Below, one piece after another: positions 12,544-23,511 of a DNA stretch of 64,000 nucleotides. The stretch lies in assembly GCF_003576645.1 (NCBI RefSeq), contig NC_044923.1, positions 20,297,347-20,361,346 of the forward strand, in the 5' to 3' direction. The notes beneath the pieces were generated by a model that saw nothing but the letters and a program-made list of their open reading frames with translations, had not been told where the DNA came from and did not search any database. Made by a program: the position numbers and the translations under genes. This DNA comes from Ipomoea triloba (lineage: Eukaryota; Streptophyta; Magnoliopsida; Solanales; Convolvulaceae). The first letter of the stretch is position 1, and the number at the start of each line of letters is the position of its first letter.

Positions 12544-12581
12544 GTCTAGCAAAAGACGTTAACGTGGTGCTCTTGGGAGCC
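12544..12581 (+). other. Post-ORF hairpin motif, copy 2 (after E1 ORF B)
   Basis: GTCTAGCAAAAGACGTTAAC followed by GTGGTGCTCTTGGGAGCC. This is a slightly decayed copy of the motif found after the other ORFs. Confidence 0.65.
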
Positions 12582-14076
12582 AGAGAGAGAGAAAACCAAA
12601 AGCGAAAGTGAGAAGTAGGAAAGGTCGACATTCATATTCTTTATTCTTTGTGCTAACCTTTGTTGTAGGGAAATTTTTTAGGGGCCACGATTTGACAGGA
12701 TGCTTGAATTGGCTAAGGAAGGGATATGCTCGGTTGGTATATTTTTCTATCCCTTTTCATTTCGATGCCCCGATTAACTCTAAAGTGTAGAAATATTTTC
12801 TAGGAGTTTTGTTTGTTTTGATGCACAAATGATGAGCTCGACATGATTTTTAATTTATGAAAGGGTGCATATTTATTTGTCCTAACCTAGAAACACTTCT
12901 AAGTGTGGAAAGGCATTCTTGATATTCGTTTGAGAGACCCTTGCTCCTTCTTCCACCGTTCCTCAAGGCAACATCGAGGACGATGTTGATTTTAAAAGTG
13001 TGGAAAGGATGCATTGCATGTATATAATGTCTAATGCTTGAGTTGATTGGTTGATTGTGCTTATTGGGTGTGTTTGACTCTTGGGGAGTGTGTCATTGTC
13101 GATGCTATCTAGGAGAAATTTTAATTATGTGCCGGAGAAATTTTTTTAAAAAAATGCTTTGGAAGTTGCCTTTTGCACAAAAAATTGAAATGTTTGGAAT
13201 CAAAGAGGTTCAAATCTTCGTGTGATTGCATGTTGTTCACCTCTTATTTTGTTAGGACCTTAGTCAAAGATCTTTTGAAGTGGGAGTATGTACCCTTTAA
13301 CTTGAGAAATATAATGCAAGCGAAGCCCGGAAAATGAACTTAAATTGGTAGGGCATGGGGCAAAAGGGGCTAAGATATGGCCCCTTCTAGAGTTAAGATC
13401 CGAGGCAAGCCGTCTTTATAGGATTTGGGAAAACCATTGCACCGTTCTTCAAACAAGCATAGAGATCTACGTGAAGTCGGTTGTCCCAATGAGATCCTAG
13501 AAGAAGAGAAAATGAGAAGAGATGAGCCACCCCGCTTGAATTCGGGTACCCATTGTACTGACCTTCGAAAAAGCATGGGGCCCCATTTGAAGTCGGGTGC
13601 CCGATGATGCGATCCGAGGGGGTTGAGAAGAAAGAGTGACCGCCCAAGCCATGGCGGTGAGCGGTCCATACCCCTACCCTCATTTATTTTAATGCAAAAA
13701 GGGCTTTGACGTAAGGTTGGACGTTTGGTTAGAGTGTGCACATCGTTCCCACTAGGGGGATCGGCTTAAGGTCCTTACAAAATGAAAGGTGAACCCCTTA
13801 TTGTTTGCATGCTTGAAAGGTGTGAATTGGTTTTCTTGTGTTTGAACTTTACCTTAAGAGATTTTTGTTTCCTTAGCATATTTTTCAAATTCATTTGGCA
13901 TGTTTTTAACATTTCTGGTAGATAGTGTGGGGATTTCACCCTCTCCGTTCGGTAACACCCGCAAATCGCTAGGTCAATCAATTGATGAGAGTATGTGACT
14001 ATTTTTGACGCTTAAGTGATTAGAGTTTAAATAGTAAATTGCTTGAGGACAAGCAATGTTTTAAGTGTGGAAACTT
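12582..14076 (+). other. 3' noncoding region of E1
   Basis: No coding sequence is supported. The region holds conserved blocks shared with E2 and E3. A perfect hairpin AACATCGAGGACGATGTT is at 12970-12987. Copies of AGTGTGGAAA resemble the polypurine tract. A tandem pair of units of about 117 nt starts near 13430. A covarying stem has ACCGCC at 13639-13644 and GGCGGT at 13653-13658. The polypurine-like TTTTAAGTGTGGAAAC precedes the LTR at 14077. Confidence 0.7.
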
Positions 14077-15359
14077 TGATAAGCGCAAAAAGTAGTCGGG
14101 TTTAGGGTCGTTTTGAGGACTTAACCGCAATGTTTTTACACTATTTTGTATCAATTCATGTACAATAAGCTCGGATGTGATTATTCTTGCAAATTCCATT
14201 TTGTGTTGTGTTTCGAAGCTATTCCCGCAAGACAAAACAGGACCTGAAGCCAAAGGAAGGAACAAATGAAGAAACGAAGCATGCACAAGAGGGTCCACGC
14301 CTCTCCCACGCGTGAGGCTGGCGTGGAACAATTCCAGTGTGGTTCCAAGCCAGGCCTCCATGTGTGGAGCTGGCGTGGACAGGACAATTAAAGGGCAAAA
14401 TCAGGATTTGGCTGATGAAGACTATTTAAGTGAATCCTCAACATTTTTAGGGGATCCCAATTCTAGTTTAGATATGATTTTCTTTTCTTTCTCCCCTTTG
14501 GGGGAAATTCCCCAAAATCTTTAGCTCTAAATTTCGTTAGTTTAGGGAATAGATCTAGCTAGATTGTAGGAATTGAAGATGAAGATGTAATAGAATTCTT
14601 GCAATAGATTGGTATCTCTACTCTACTTTTCCTTTCTTTAATTTCATTGCAATTTCCATTTGATTTGATTGTTGTTATCTTTTGCTTTGATTTTATGATT
14701 TTGATTATATTTGGCTAGTTTAGTTTAGGGGATTGGATGCCCCAACCTAGCTATTGTGATTGATTTATTGAAATTCTTCCATTGATTGTAGACATGATGA
14801 ATTAGGGTTCTAATGTCTTGTGTGGTTGATGCTTGTCTTGATTTGCTTCTATTTCCGGCCGGGGTGGATTGTAGAGTGAAGAGAAGTGTGAATTGCGCGA
14901 TAGCGGATCCACATGAGTTCTAATTGACCGCATCCCCGCCCTCAATCCGAGAGGATGGGGCTCAGGAGGAGTTGTAGACCAAGTGTTCGATATAATACCC
15001 CATCCGAATGAGGAATTGGGAGTCCGGAGTGTGACGCCACCCGGTGATGGTACCGTGGGCTCCCTTGATCAAGCCCGAGTCATATTGTCTAGAATCCCCG
15101 TAGTAGGATCAACCGCAAGATCTAGCTAAGGCATTCGATCTCCCATTTATTTTCATTGTTTTCCTTAGTTTTCCTTACTTCCCCTTTTCCCCTTATGATT
15201 CTTTTGTGTTTCTAGCAATTCATGTAACTCTTTCCTCTTAACATCCTAAATGCCCACACGTAATTCTATTCCAATTTGTCATCTCTGAGAACACGACACT
15301 CGGGGAACTTTTTCCTCGTTTTACCACTTTCATTTACTCACCGGAAAATACTTACATCA
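14077..15359 (+). mobile_element. LTR of E1, with a primer site directly downstream
   Basis: The LTR begins TGATAAGCGC after a polypurine-like stretch and ends TTACATCA. It contains a palindrome cassette at 14294-14379 and a TATTTAAG box at 14423-14430. It serves as 3' LTR for E1, yet it is followed by a primer-binding site at 15363, so it also has the position of a 5' LTR for the sequence to its right. Confidence 0.85.
14294..14379. promoter_or_regulatory. Palindrome cassette 2 (E1 LTR), two units
   Basis: Double palindromes at 14294-14327 and 14344-14379, with cores CCCACGCGTGAGG and CTCCATGTGTGGAG inside CCACGCC or CCAAGCC and GGCGTGG arms. The spacer has ATTCCAGTG. A TATA-like box follows 43 nt later. 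Confidence 0.8.
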
Positions 15360-15362
15360 AAA

Positions 15363-15380
15363 TGGCGCCGTTGCTATGAC
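15363..15380 (+). other. Primer-binding site (tRNA-Asp type), partly decayed
   Basis: TGGCGCCGTTGCTATGAC begins three bases after the LTR terminal CA. The first 13 bases match the Athila-type site complementary to tRNA-Asp as seen at 39398 and 47216; the rest is altered. Confidence 0.75.
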
Positions 15381-15545
15381 AAACGATATTTGAATTGTGT
15401 TTGACATTTGGGAATTGGAGTTATCGCGCAATTCACACTTCTCCTTGTTTTGTCTCATATGACCACCCTCATCCTCATTGTCACTACCGAGTACAAAGGT
15501 GAGTCTCCAATGGCTAGCCCTTGCCCAAATCCTCATCCAATCCCT

Positions 15546-16312
15546 ACTTCCCCACATTTGGTGAAGTATTTTGAGGTTCATATGGGGTGGAGTGTATTGG
15601 GGGTATGGTGGTGATTGAATGGGTAAATGGTATGGGCTTGGTGAGTACTCTTGTGGTGGATAATATTGGGGTGGAGATTGTAGTCATAGGGATATTTAGA
15701 GTGTTGAGGATATTGGATGTCTTCTGGATTTGAGTATGTGGAATTGGGTTTATGGGCTTCTCTATATTTTTAGAAAAGACAATCACAAAAAGATGGTTGA
15801 GGGATGGGAAGGTTTTGGTTGTATGAGTTGTCTTGAGGGTATGAGGTGTAGTAAGGATCTTAGGAAGGATAAGATGGATCTTGATGATAAGGTTGAGTCT
15901 ATACTTTTGGTAGAGATATTCATGAGGACTTCTAGGAAGTGGGGGTTGGGTTTTGTAAGGGTTGTTGGATGGAATTTCATAACACCCTTGTAGCATGTAA
16001 CTCTTATAGCCTTCAAGTTGACTCTTCTCGAATGATTGAGCATTATAGCCTCTATAGTCATCATAGTAGCTACCCCCATAAAGTTCGGAATTGTCGTAAG
16101 TTCCATAGTGAGCTCCCTATTGCTCACATTGTTAATATTGAGTGTATATGGTATGCAAGACAAGTAATACACCAAGTTAGGCAATACAATCAAACAATGC
16201 AAAAGAAACAACAAATGAAAGAAAAGGACTACGCTCTCCTAGAACAAGTTCACTTATGTTGAAACAAAACACAAAGCTCAAACACTGCTACCAATACACG
16301 GCAACGATGCCA
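15546..16312 (-). pseudogene. E4: minus-strand gag-leader remnant of an Athila-like element
   Basis: Reading leftward from the primer site at 16312-16295, the sequence translates in broken frames into a Pro/Tyr/His/Asn-rich stretch like the gag leader of E3 and the start of ORF A. Several frames are open but none is intact. It meets the plus-strand leader that follows the E1 LTR at about 15545, giving a head-to-head junction whose exact position cannot be fixed by eye. Confidence 0.5.
16295..16312 (-). other. Primer-binding site of E4
   Basis: On the minus strand the sequence reads TGGCATCGTTGCCGTGTA, close to the tRNA-Asp-type site, and lies two bases inside the CA end of the E4 LTR at 16315. 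Confidence 0.7.
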
Positions 16313-17782
16313 TTTGATGAAGTAATATTGGGGGCAAGTGGATATGTGTAAGAGGGTATCCTTACACCAGATACACATCTCAAGAATTGGTGGTATGAGT
16401 TGAGCATTGAGGTTTCAAGCACATGTTACTAAGATCCTCATAGAAATCTAGTCACACAATTAGGGTGATTGAGGTGCAATTATCAAGCAATACACTAGAA
16501 GAAATGCAATTGGTAAAAGGTGGAGGGGGATAAGAACTAGGGCTAGGATAAGGTCATACAACCAAACCATGAGTTAGAAGACGGTCAATTAACAAGATGA
16601 AGAATGTCACCTAACCTCAAGGAAGCCTTTCTCAAGGTCATTCCACACTCTTAGAATATTCAAGGTCATTCTCATGAGTCATGACTCAAGAACACCTAAG
16701 AGGCAATTAATCGAATACTTGGTGTCCTTGACATTCCATGCTCACCTTTTCTCAACGGATTGCATGGTTGATCAACTCCTTAGGCTTGGAGTAGGCTGTC
16801 ACTTCCTAATGAGCTCAATCATGTTGATCAACATTATCAAGTTAAGTCGCAATCCTCTTACTCCACTAGTTCAAAGTTATTCAACCAAACACCTAGCATA
16901 CAACCAAACCATGAGTTAGACCCCTCAATTTTACTTTGACAAATCAAGTCATAAGTGTAGGACGAGTAGATGGTCGAATCATCATAATGTTAGTGGATTT
17001 GTGTTCTTCAGCTCGCTGTTCTATAGCTGAAATCGTCTAAGTACCCAAGGATGAGTCATGAAGCCCAAAAAACCTGAAGGCTGAAGACTTGAAGACCGAA
17101 GACATGGAGATCATGAAACAAGACTAAGAGGTATGAAGAAGCCGAATCATGGAAAGACCCACCTCTTGATGACTATCAAGGCCAAATGATAAAGAAAGAT
17201 CATTCGATGAGTTGTTGGGCGAATGGTAAAGTCAATCATTCACTATTGAGCATTAAGGCACGAATCATTGTATAACTCGTGGGACAAGCTATAAAACATT
17301 CTCTGTGCAACAAACAGTCCAAAATCTTAAAATATGAGGTGATCAACCTTGGAACAAATCAAGTCCTATCAACCAATCCCAATGGTCAAAACCTTCATTA
17401 AATGTCATGTCCTTGTGTATAAGACAAAAAGACAAATTGTCTGCACATAATAAGGATTAAACGACTATAAAGTACTGACACCCACATGGGCTCAATACCC
17501 GGCGGATAATACCCACTGGTCAAAAGGTGATTTAAATTTTTGTCTTCCCTCTAATGGGACAAATCTTCACACTTATAAATACCCCATTCTTATTTAGAAG
17601 GAGGTACTGGTCATTCGAAAATTATGAAGCATTCAAGCTCAAAAATACACAAGTGATCAGTGCGTAAAAAGAGAGAAAATTCTACAAAGTCAGATCAAGC
17701 ATCAAAAGAAATCTTGAGCTGCATCATTGTTCAGTCAAGCTCACTTTAGCCAAGATTTCAAGTTGGAGAAAAGAAAAACTTT

Positions 17783-18072
17783 GGTCCTGTTTGGTAAATG
17801 GCTGTTGGCTGATTGGGTTGGCTGTTTGGGTTAGAAGGTATGATTTGTTAATAACATTAGCTGATTGTAAAAAGTTGGCTGATTGGGTTGGCTGTTAGCT
17901 GATAGCTGTTTGGTATAATTTTTTTTCTCAAAAAGCTAATTGAAAAGGCTGCTTTGAGTAGCCTTTTGAATTTTAGCATTTTAGAGTTACAAAAAGCTTA
18001 TTAACCAAACAACTAATAGTGATCAAATAAGCCAAAATTAGCTGATAGGGTGATTATTTACCAAATAGGGCC
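17783..18072. mobile_element. MITE, 290 bp, hAT-like termini
   Basis: The termini GGTCCTGTTTGGTAAAT and ATTTACCAAATAGGGCC are inverted copies with two mismatches. The interior repeats GATTGGGTTGGCTGTT. The end sequence is like plant hAT-type MITEs; the target duplication is not clear. Confidence 0.7.
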
Positions 18073-18255
18073 TTAATCTTCCATCAACCCATTCTACCTG
18101 GAGAAAGTAGAAAGAGGCAGAGTAAACTTTGTAAAGTTGAAAAACATGAACATACTAAGAAAAGATTTTGTACTAAAAGGGAAAATTAGTACAAACCTTC
18201 ATACATTTTGAAGAAGAGTGGAGTATGCTTTGTTAACAACCGAACCACTATACAA

Positions 18256-18310
18256 ACACACACACACACACACACACACACTCTCTCTCTCTCTCTCTTT
18301 CTCTCTCTTT
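18256..18310. repeat. (CA)n followed by (CT)n microsatellite
   Basis: An uninterrupted CA run passes directly into a CT run. Confidence 0.95.
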
Positions 18311-19455
18311 ATTTATTTCTCATATTTCACACTGCATATCTCGACCTAGCCTAAAATATTTTCAAACCCACTTGCAATCATGCAAAGTAAAATAAAATTG
18401 TAATATATATTTTCCGCTACCATATCTCTCTAATCAAGTTAATATCATCATCAAAGATATTAACTTGTGACGAAAATTTCAAAAACCTTATTGAGTCCCC
18501 CTCTAGACTCACTCCTTTGACCCATCGGACCAACAAATTCCTTCCTCCTAAAAGTGTGACTTGAATTTCAAATTCAATTATCATTGCAATTAAATCTCTT
18601 CCTAGACATGCTAATGAATGTGGTCATCAAACATCAACAAGAAAATTCAATTAAGCTTGCACAAACATCAAATGGTCCTAATTAGGCAATTCCACTTCTT
18701 ATGCAATCAATCAAGGAATTAGCATATAGGAAGGTTAAACTCCCCTAGTCTATGCCCCTAAAACAACTACTCACACATATATGAGGAATGAAAAACAAAA
18801 TCATCAACCTCAATTTATACATTGCAAAAGATATGAAAAAGAGGAGAATTGCACTTATCTTGACAAAAGTAGAGTAGACTTTCAATCTAGCAATGATTTC
18901 GTCCTTTACAAGTGTTAGCTTCAATGTAAATGCAAAATCTAGGTCTAATCTAAGCTAGAAATCTCAAAAAAATGTGTGTGTGAGAGAGAGAGAGAGACGC
19001 GATCTAGGATGTAAAAAATTGCCAAAATAACATAATTTCACGCTTAAATACTATAGCAAACAACGGATGTATGGGCAGGTATTTGACAAAACATTTCATC
19101 ATAGGCTAGTTTCTTCGCTCAACCGTCTTGCCAAGTGTGCGGCCATACAGGTGGACAACACGTCGTACACATATGCTTGATGTCTTTCTTTCTAGATTCA
19201 CTTTTTGGTGGGTCTGTACCTCAACTGTCCGGCCGGACACCACCCCGTACGTCTTGGTCAACTTCTTTCCCTTGCGCAATTGTGGTCCTTTTGCCCCAAA
19301 GTGTAAAAAGCTCTCATTTTTGTTTTGAGCACTCGAAATAACCCCTAAATGCATAAACCAAGCAAATGAGAGTCCTTGGGAACATAATAACTACATTTGG
19401 GGAACAAATTGTGTGTGAAATAAGGGGTAAAATATGATCAAGTATGAACTTATCA

Positions 19456-19737
19456 TTGGGGTTTGGAAAGCTCTCAGTTGGTTGAAGGATTTAGAGGTGA
19501 ATGGTGTGGAGGTGGAGATGGATGCACTCTGCAATGCTTGTTTGGGGTCATTGATGAGGACATTAAGGAATTTATGAGTATGTTCATTGATATCAACTTC
19601 GATTTTGTTAAGCGATTTGCAAATCGCTCTACTCATATTATTGCAAGTGAGGCCGTATCTATGTCAGATTGCAAGAAATGACATGTCCTCCCTCCTCTGT
19701 ATCTTATTAATGTTTTGGATGATGATTTAATTGATTA
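19456..19737 (+). pseudogene. RNase H (RVT_3 type) C-terminal remnant
   Basis: Two frames together read as the end of a plant RNase H-like domain: ALSWLKDLEVNGVEVEMDAL in one frame, then IDEDIKEFMSMFIDINFDFV with KRFANRSTHIIASEA in another. The ANR.AH.IA pattern is typical of RVT_3 domains found in LINEs and domesticated genes. The 5' part is missing at the E4 LTR boundary and a frameshift separates the pieces, so this is a pseudogene fragment. Confidence 0.65.
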
Positions 19738-20149
19738 AGCAACATTATTTTTAAAAAAAATTGATTTAAAATTACCTTTATTTCATAAATAAGAAATAAA
19801 AAATACTTTTACTTGAGGGAAAAAAAACTCATAAATTCATATTAACCAAGCCGGTTTTTATTTTTAGGATTAGTTTTCAGAAATTTTCTACTTCCCCAAT
19901 CCCGGACGAGACTCTTCTTCACTGTCTTCCACATGCAAATTCAAGATATTTCTCACAAATGAATTAAAGATTTTCCTCTCTTTCCCTTTGACTCCGCAAC
20001 TTCTGGACTAAATTCCACATTCGTCTTAGCCTTCGTCAAATTTTGGGAGAAGAAGTAGTTACTTGTTCGAATCCAATTCATTCCGGGAATATTTAGGGTT
20101 TTACAGCTCGAAATAAATAGAATCCGATTCAAATCAAATTACACTAGAA
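19738..20149 (+). promoter_or_regulatory. Upstream region and probable 5' UTR of the ALB4-type gene
   Basis: An AT-rich stretch is followed from about 19880 by a CT-rich segment ending at the ATG at 20150, as expected for a 5' UTR. No individual control element can be named. Confidence 0.35.
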
Positions 20150-22568
20150 ATGGGAACTTTTGTGCTCTCACTCGGACCCAAGATAATCCTATCACCATTT
20201 CCATGCCAAACTAGAACCCTAGCCCCAATTCCCACCCGGACCCATTTCCGAAATCTTCCACCTCACAAGCCCTTTCTACGGGGCACGCTGGGCGTGGCAC
20301 GGTTCGGACTGGGTCAGGTTCCATTTCCAGACCCGGAAGATGCTGAGGTAGTAATGAAGAACTTATATGCTCGAGTTGAGGGGGCCTTGTATACTATCGC
20401 TGATGCTGCGGTTTCGGGTTCCCCGGATACGGTTTCAGCTGCTGCTACTGCAGAGACGGCTAAACAGAATAGTGACTGGCTCTCTGGAATAACCAATACG
20501 ATGGAGGCAGTTTTGAAGGTTTGCAAAAGTTTAGAAATATTATTTTGATTGATACTCCATGCTTTATAGGATTCTAGTTCTTAGATTCCTCTCAGGTTGG
20601 AAAGCTGGTATTTTGCAGAAGAGTTAATTTCATTTTTGTCCTAGGGCGGCATATCACTTTTAGTCTTTCTTTTCCCGAACATCTCTTCTAGTATTATTGT
20701 GACGTGATTATTTTTGTCCTCCGTCAAGAAATGTCTTTAAATATAAGGACATAAATGGTCTTGCCACAATAATAATTACATAGTGGGTATTAATGGGAAC
20801 AAGGTCATTTATGTCCTTGTATTTAATGATATTTCAACATTTTGTTGACGGGGACAAAAAAGGGTCATGTCTCTGATAAAAAAAAAACAAGAAGACTAAA
20901 AGTGGATTGTAGCTTGGACCATAAGTCTTTTGCAGAATTTCAGTTTGGAATCTATATAGAAATATAAATAATAAATGTGTTCAAGGAATCAAGTTTTCCA
21001 ATACTTTTTAGCTGTAAGGGCATTGAAGGCTGCATTGAGTAATACTGGATTGCTGAAGAAATTGATAATTTTGTATTATGAGCTATATTTGGGTTGATCA
21101 ATCTTTTAGCAATTCAGTAATCAATCACGAACTGCTTGATGACATGTTTAAGGTGTACTTCAACTTCATTTATTAAGTGGTTCTCTGACTCTCTTCTCTC
21201 AATGCTCCATTCTTTCAGAAATTAATAAGGTTGATGCTTCATTTTCAGGTGCTGAAGGATGGGCTTTCTACTCTTCATGTGCCCTATGCTTATGGTTTTG
21301 CAATTATACTGCTTACTGTACTAGTAAAGGCTGTTACTTTCCCTCTGACAAAGAAGCAGGTTAGTTCCTGTTGCAAGGTTTATTGTATTTTCAGCTTGCT
21401 TGCAAATTAATTTTTCTAACAATAGGATAGCAACTTTACTTACTGGCTTTTTAAGTCTTCAATAGGTGGAATCTGCAATGGCAATGAGATCTTTGGCTCC
21501 CCAAATAAAGGCTATTCAGGAACGTTATGCTGGTGATCAGGTTAGTGGTTTCTGACCTTAACATATCTTTTCCTTTCATTCTCATTAAACTAAATATTGG
21601 CATTATACATGTGCATTATGCAATAATAGGTGAGTTCTAAATAGAGAAGTGCTCCTAAAATTTTTAACCCAAAGATAATTTATGGTTCACTGAAGGTCCA
21701 AAACACCTGCAATTTGCTGTTGACCCCAGAACAATTGCGAAATCAGATGCTCTTTGAAAATCCTTGATTAATGCACTGGGTCATATTAAAGTTTAGAAAT
21801 CACTCAGTTCCTCTCCTCTGATTATTTGTTGTAGGCAGGCTTGTGCTCTGCACTTGAATTGTCTGTGAATTCATCCATTTCATCAACAGTGAACATTTTC
21901 TTTTACTGACATAGTTTATTAAATTTCTCTCTATCACAGGAGAAAGTTCAACTTGAAACTGCCCGCTTATATAAATTGGCTGGCATAAACCCATTGGCAG
22001 GTGCTTAGAATAAAGTATTGTTTTGCATAGATTTAAGAGTTTATATCTACATGCATGCCATATGAAAATAGATAATCTCAGTCTTATTTTTTATTTTCTG
22101 TTGTTTGATAATTTCAATACTTTAAATTCCTATGCTTGATATCTTTTACCTCTCTTGTTGTTAGGGTGTCTGCCAACACTTGCTACTATTCCTATATGGA
22201 TTGGGCTGTACAGAGCCCTTTCTAATGTTGCCAATGAGGTATAGGCCATTTTTCTTTCTTTGGTTATTTTAATCTTTTTGTGATGGTGCTGGGTTAGTAT
22301 TGGGGTGTTCTTATGTAGTCTCAGTGTCTCACTAAGCAATGTTGTATCTAACTAGGAGTTTTTATTTTTAAGGGACTCCTTACAGAAGGCTTCTTCTGGA
22401 TACCCTCACTGGCTGGTCCGACAACAATTGCTGCTCGTCAAACTGGAAGTGGCACCTCTTGGCTTTTTCCTTTTGTTGTTAGTCACTTACTATATTTCCT
22501 CTCTTGTTGAATCTGTGGCTTTAAGATGATTTGGACCTCTTCTTCTTTTGCAGTCTCTCCTTCTCTTT

Positions 22569-22645
<77 letters not shown>

Positions 22646-23422
22646 NNNNNNNNNNNNNNNNNNNNNNNNNNNNNNNNNNNNNNNNNNNNNNNNNNNNNNN
22701 NNNNNNNNNNNNNNNNNNNNNNNNNNNNNNNNNNNNNNNNNNNNNNNNNNNNNNNNNNNNNNNNNNNNNNNNNNNNNNNNNNNNNNNNNNNNNNNNNNNN
22801 NNNNNNNNNNNNNNNNNNNNNNNNNNNNNNNNNNNNNNNNNNNNNNNNNNNNNNNNNNNNNNNNNNNNNNNNNNNNNNNNNNNNNNNNNNNNNNNNNNNN
22901 NNNNNNNNNNNNNNNNNNNNNNNNNNNNNNNNNNNNNNNNNNNNNNNNNNNNNNNNNNNNNNNNNNNNNNNNNNNNNNNNNNNNNNNNNNNNNNNNNNNN
23001 NNNNNNNNNNNNNNNNNNNNNNNNNNNNNNNNNNNNNNNNNNNNNNNNNNNNNNNNNNNNNNNNNNNNNNNNNNNNNNNNNNNNNNNNNNNNNNNNNNNN
23101 NNNNNNNNNNNNNNNNNNNNNNNNNNNNNNNNNNNNNNNNNNNNNNNNNNNNNNNNNNNNNNNNNNNNNNNNNNNNNNNNNNNNNNNNNNNNNNNNNNNN
23201 NNNNNNNNNNNNNNNNNNNNNNNNNNNNNNNNNNNNNNNNNNNNNNNNNNNNNNNNNNNNNNNNNNNNNNNNNNNNNNNNNNNNNNNNNNNNNNNNNNNN
23301 NNNNNNNNNNNNNNNNNNNNNNNNNNNNNNNNNNNNNNNNNNNNNNNNNNNNNNNNNNNNNNNNNNNNNNNNNNNNNNNNNNNNNNNNNNNNNNNNNNNN
23401 NNNNNNNNNNNNNNNNNNNNNN

Positions 23423-23511
<89 letters not shown>

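Larger units (their letters stand above)
6892..15359 (+). mobile_element. E1: pol-less Athila-like LTR element, 5' part missing
   Basis: E1 is collinear with the internal region and LTR of E2 (38159-46818): leader, ORF A, inter-ORF region, ORF B, 3' noncoding region and LTR. Its left side is cut by the Tekay-like insertion; its 5' LTR is not in the window. ORF B is broken by a solo LTR. No protease, reverse transcriptase or integrase is present, so mobility would have needed proteins supplied in trans. The assignment to an Athila-like lineage rests on the tRNA-Asp-type primer site and on shared noncoding motifs with E3. Confidence 0.85.
16920..18531. mobile_element. Copia-like LTR segment inside the E4 LTR (boundaries uncertain)
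   Basis: The right end (CCCCCTCTAGACTCACTCC to GGACCAACAA) looks like the terminal part of plant Copia LTRs, and the interior has a TATAAATACCCC box near 17575, a CA/CT microsatellite and a TTGTTAACAAC-type stretch often seen in such LTRs. No coding region is present, so it may be a solo LTR. I could not find a convincing left end or target duplication. Confidence 0.35.
16315..19455 (-). mobile_element. E4 LTR (minus strand), split by other insertions
   Basis: On the minus strand the LTR begins TGATAAGTTC at 19455 and ends TCA next to the primer site at 16312. The outer parts, about 16315-16920 and 18532-19455, follow the order of the solo LTR at 10352-11545. The middle is a Copia-like segment with a MITE. 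Its TG end abuts an RNase H remnant at 19456, which it appears to have interrupted. Confidence 0.65.
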
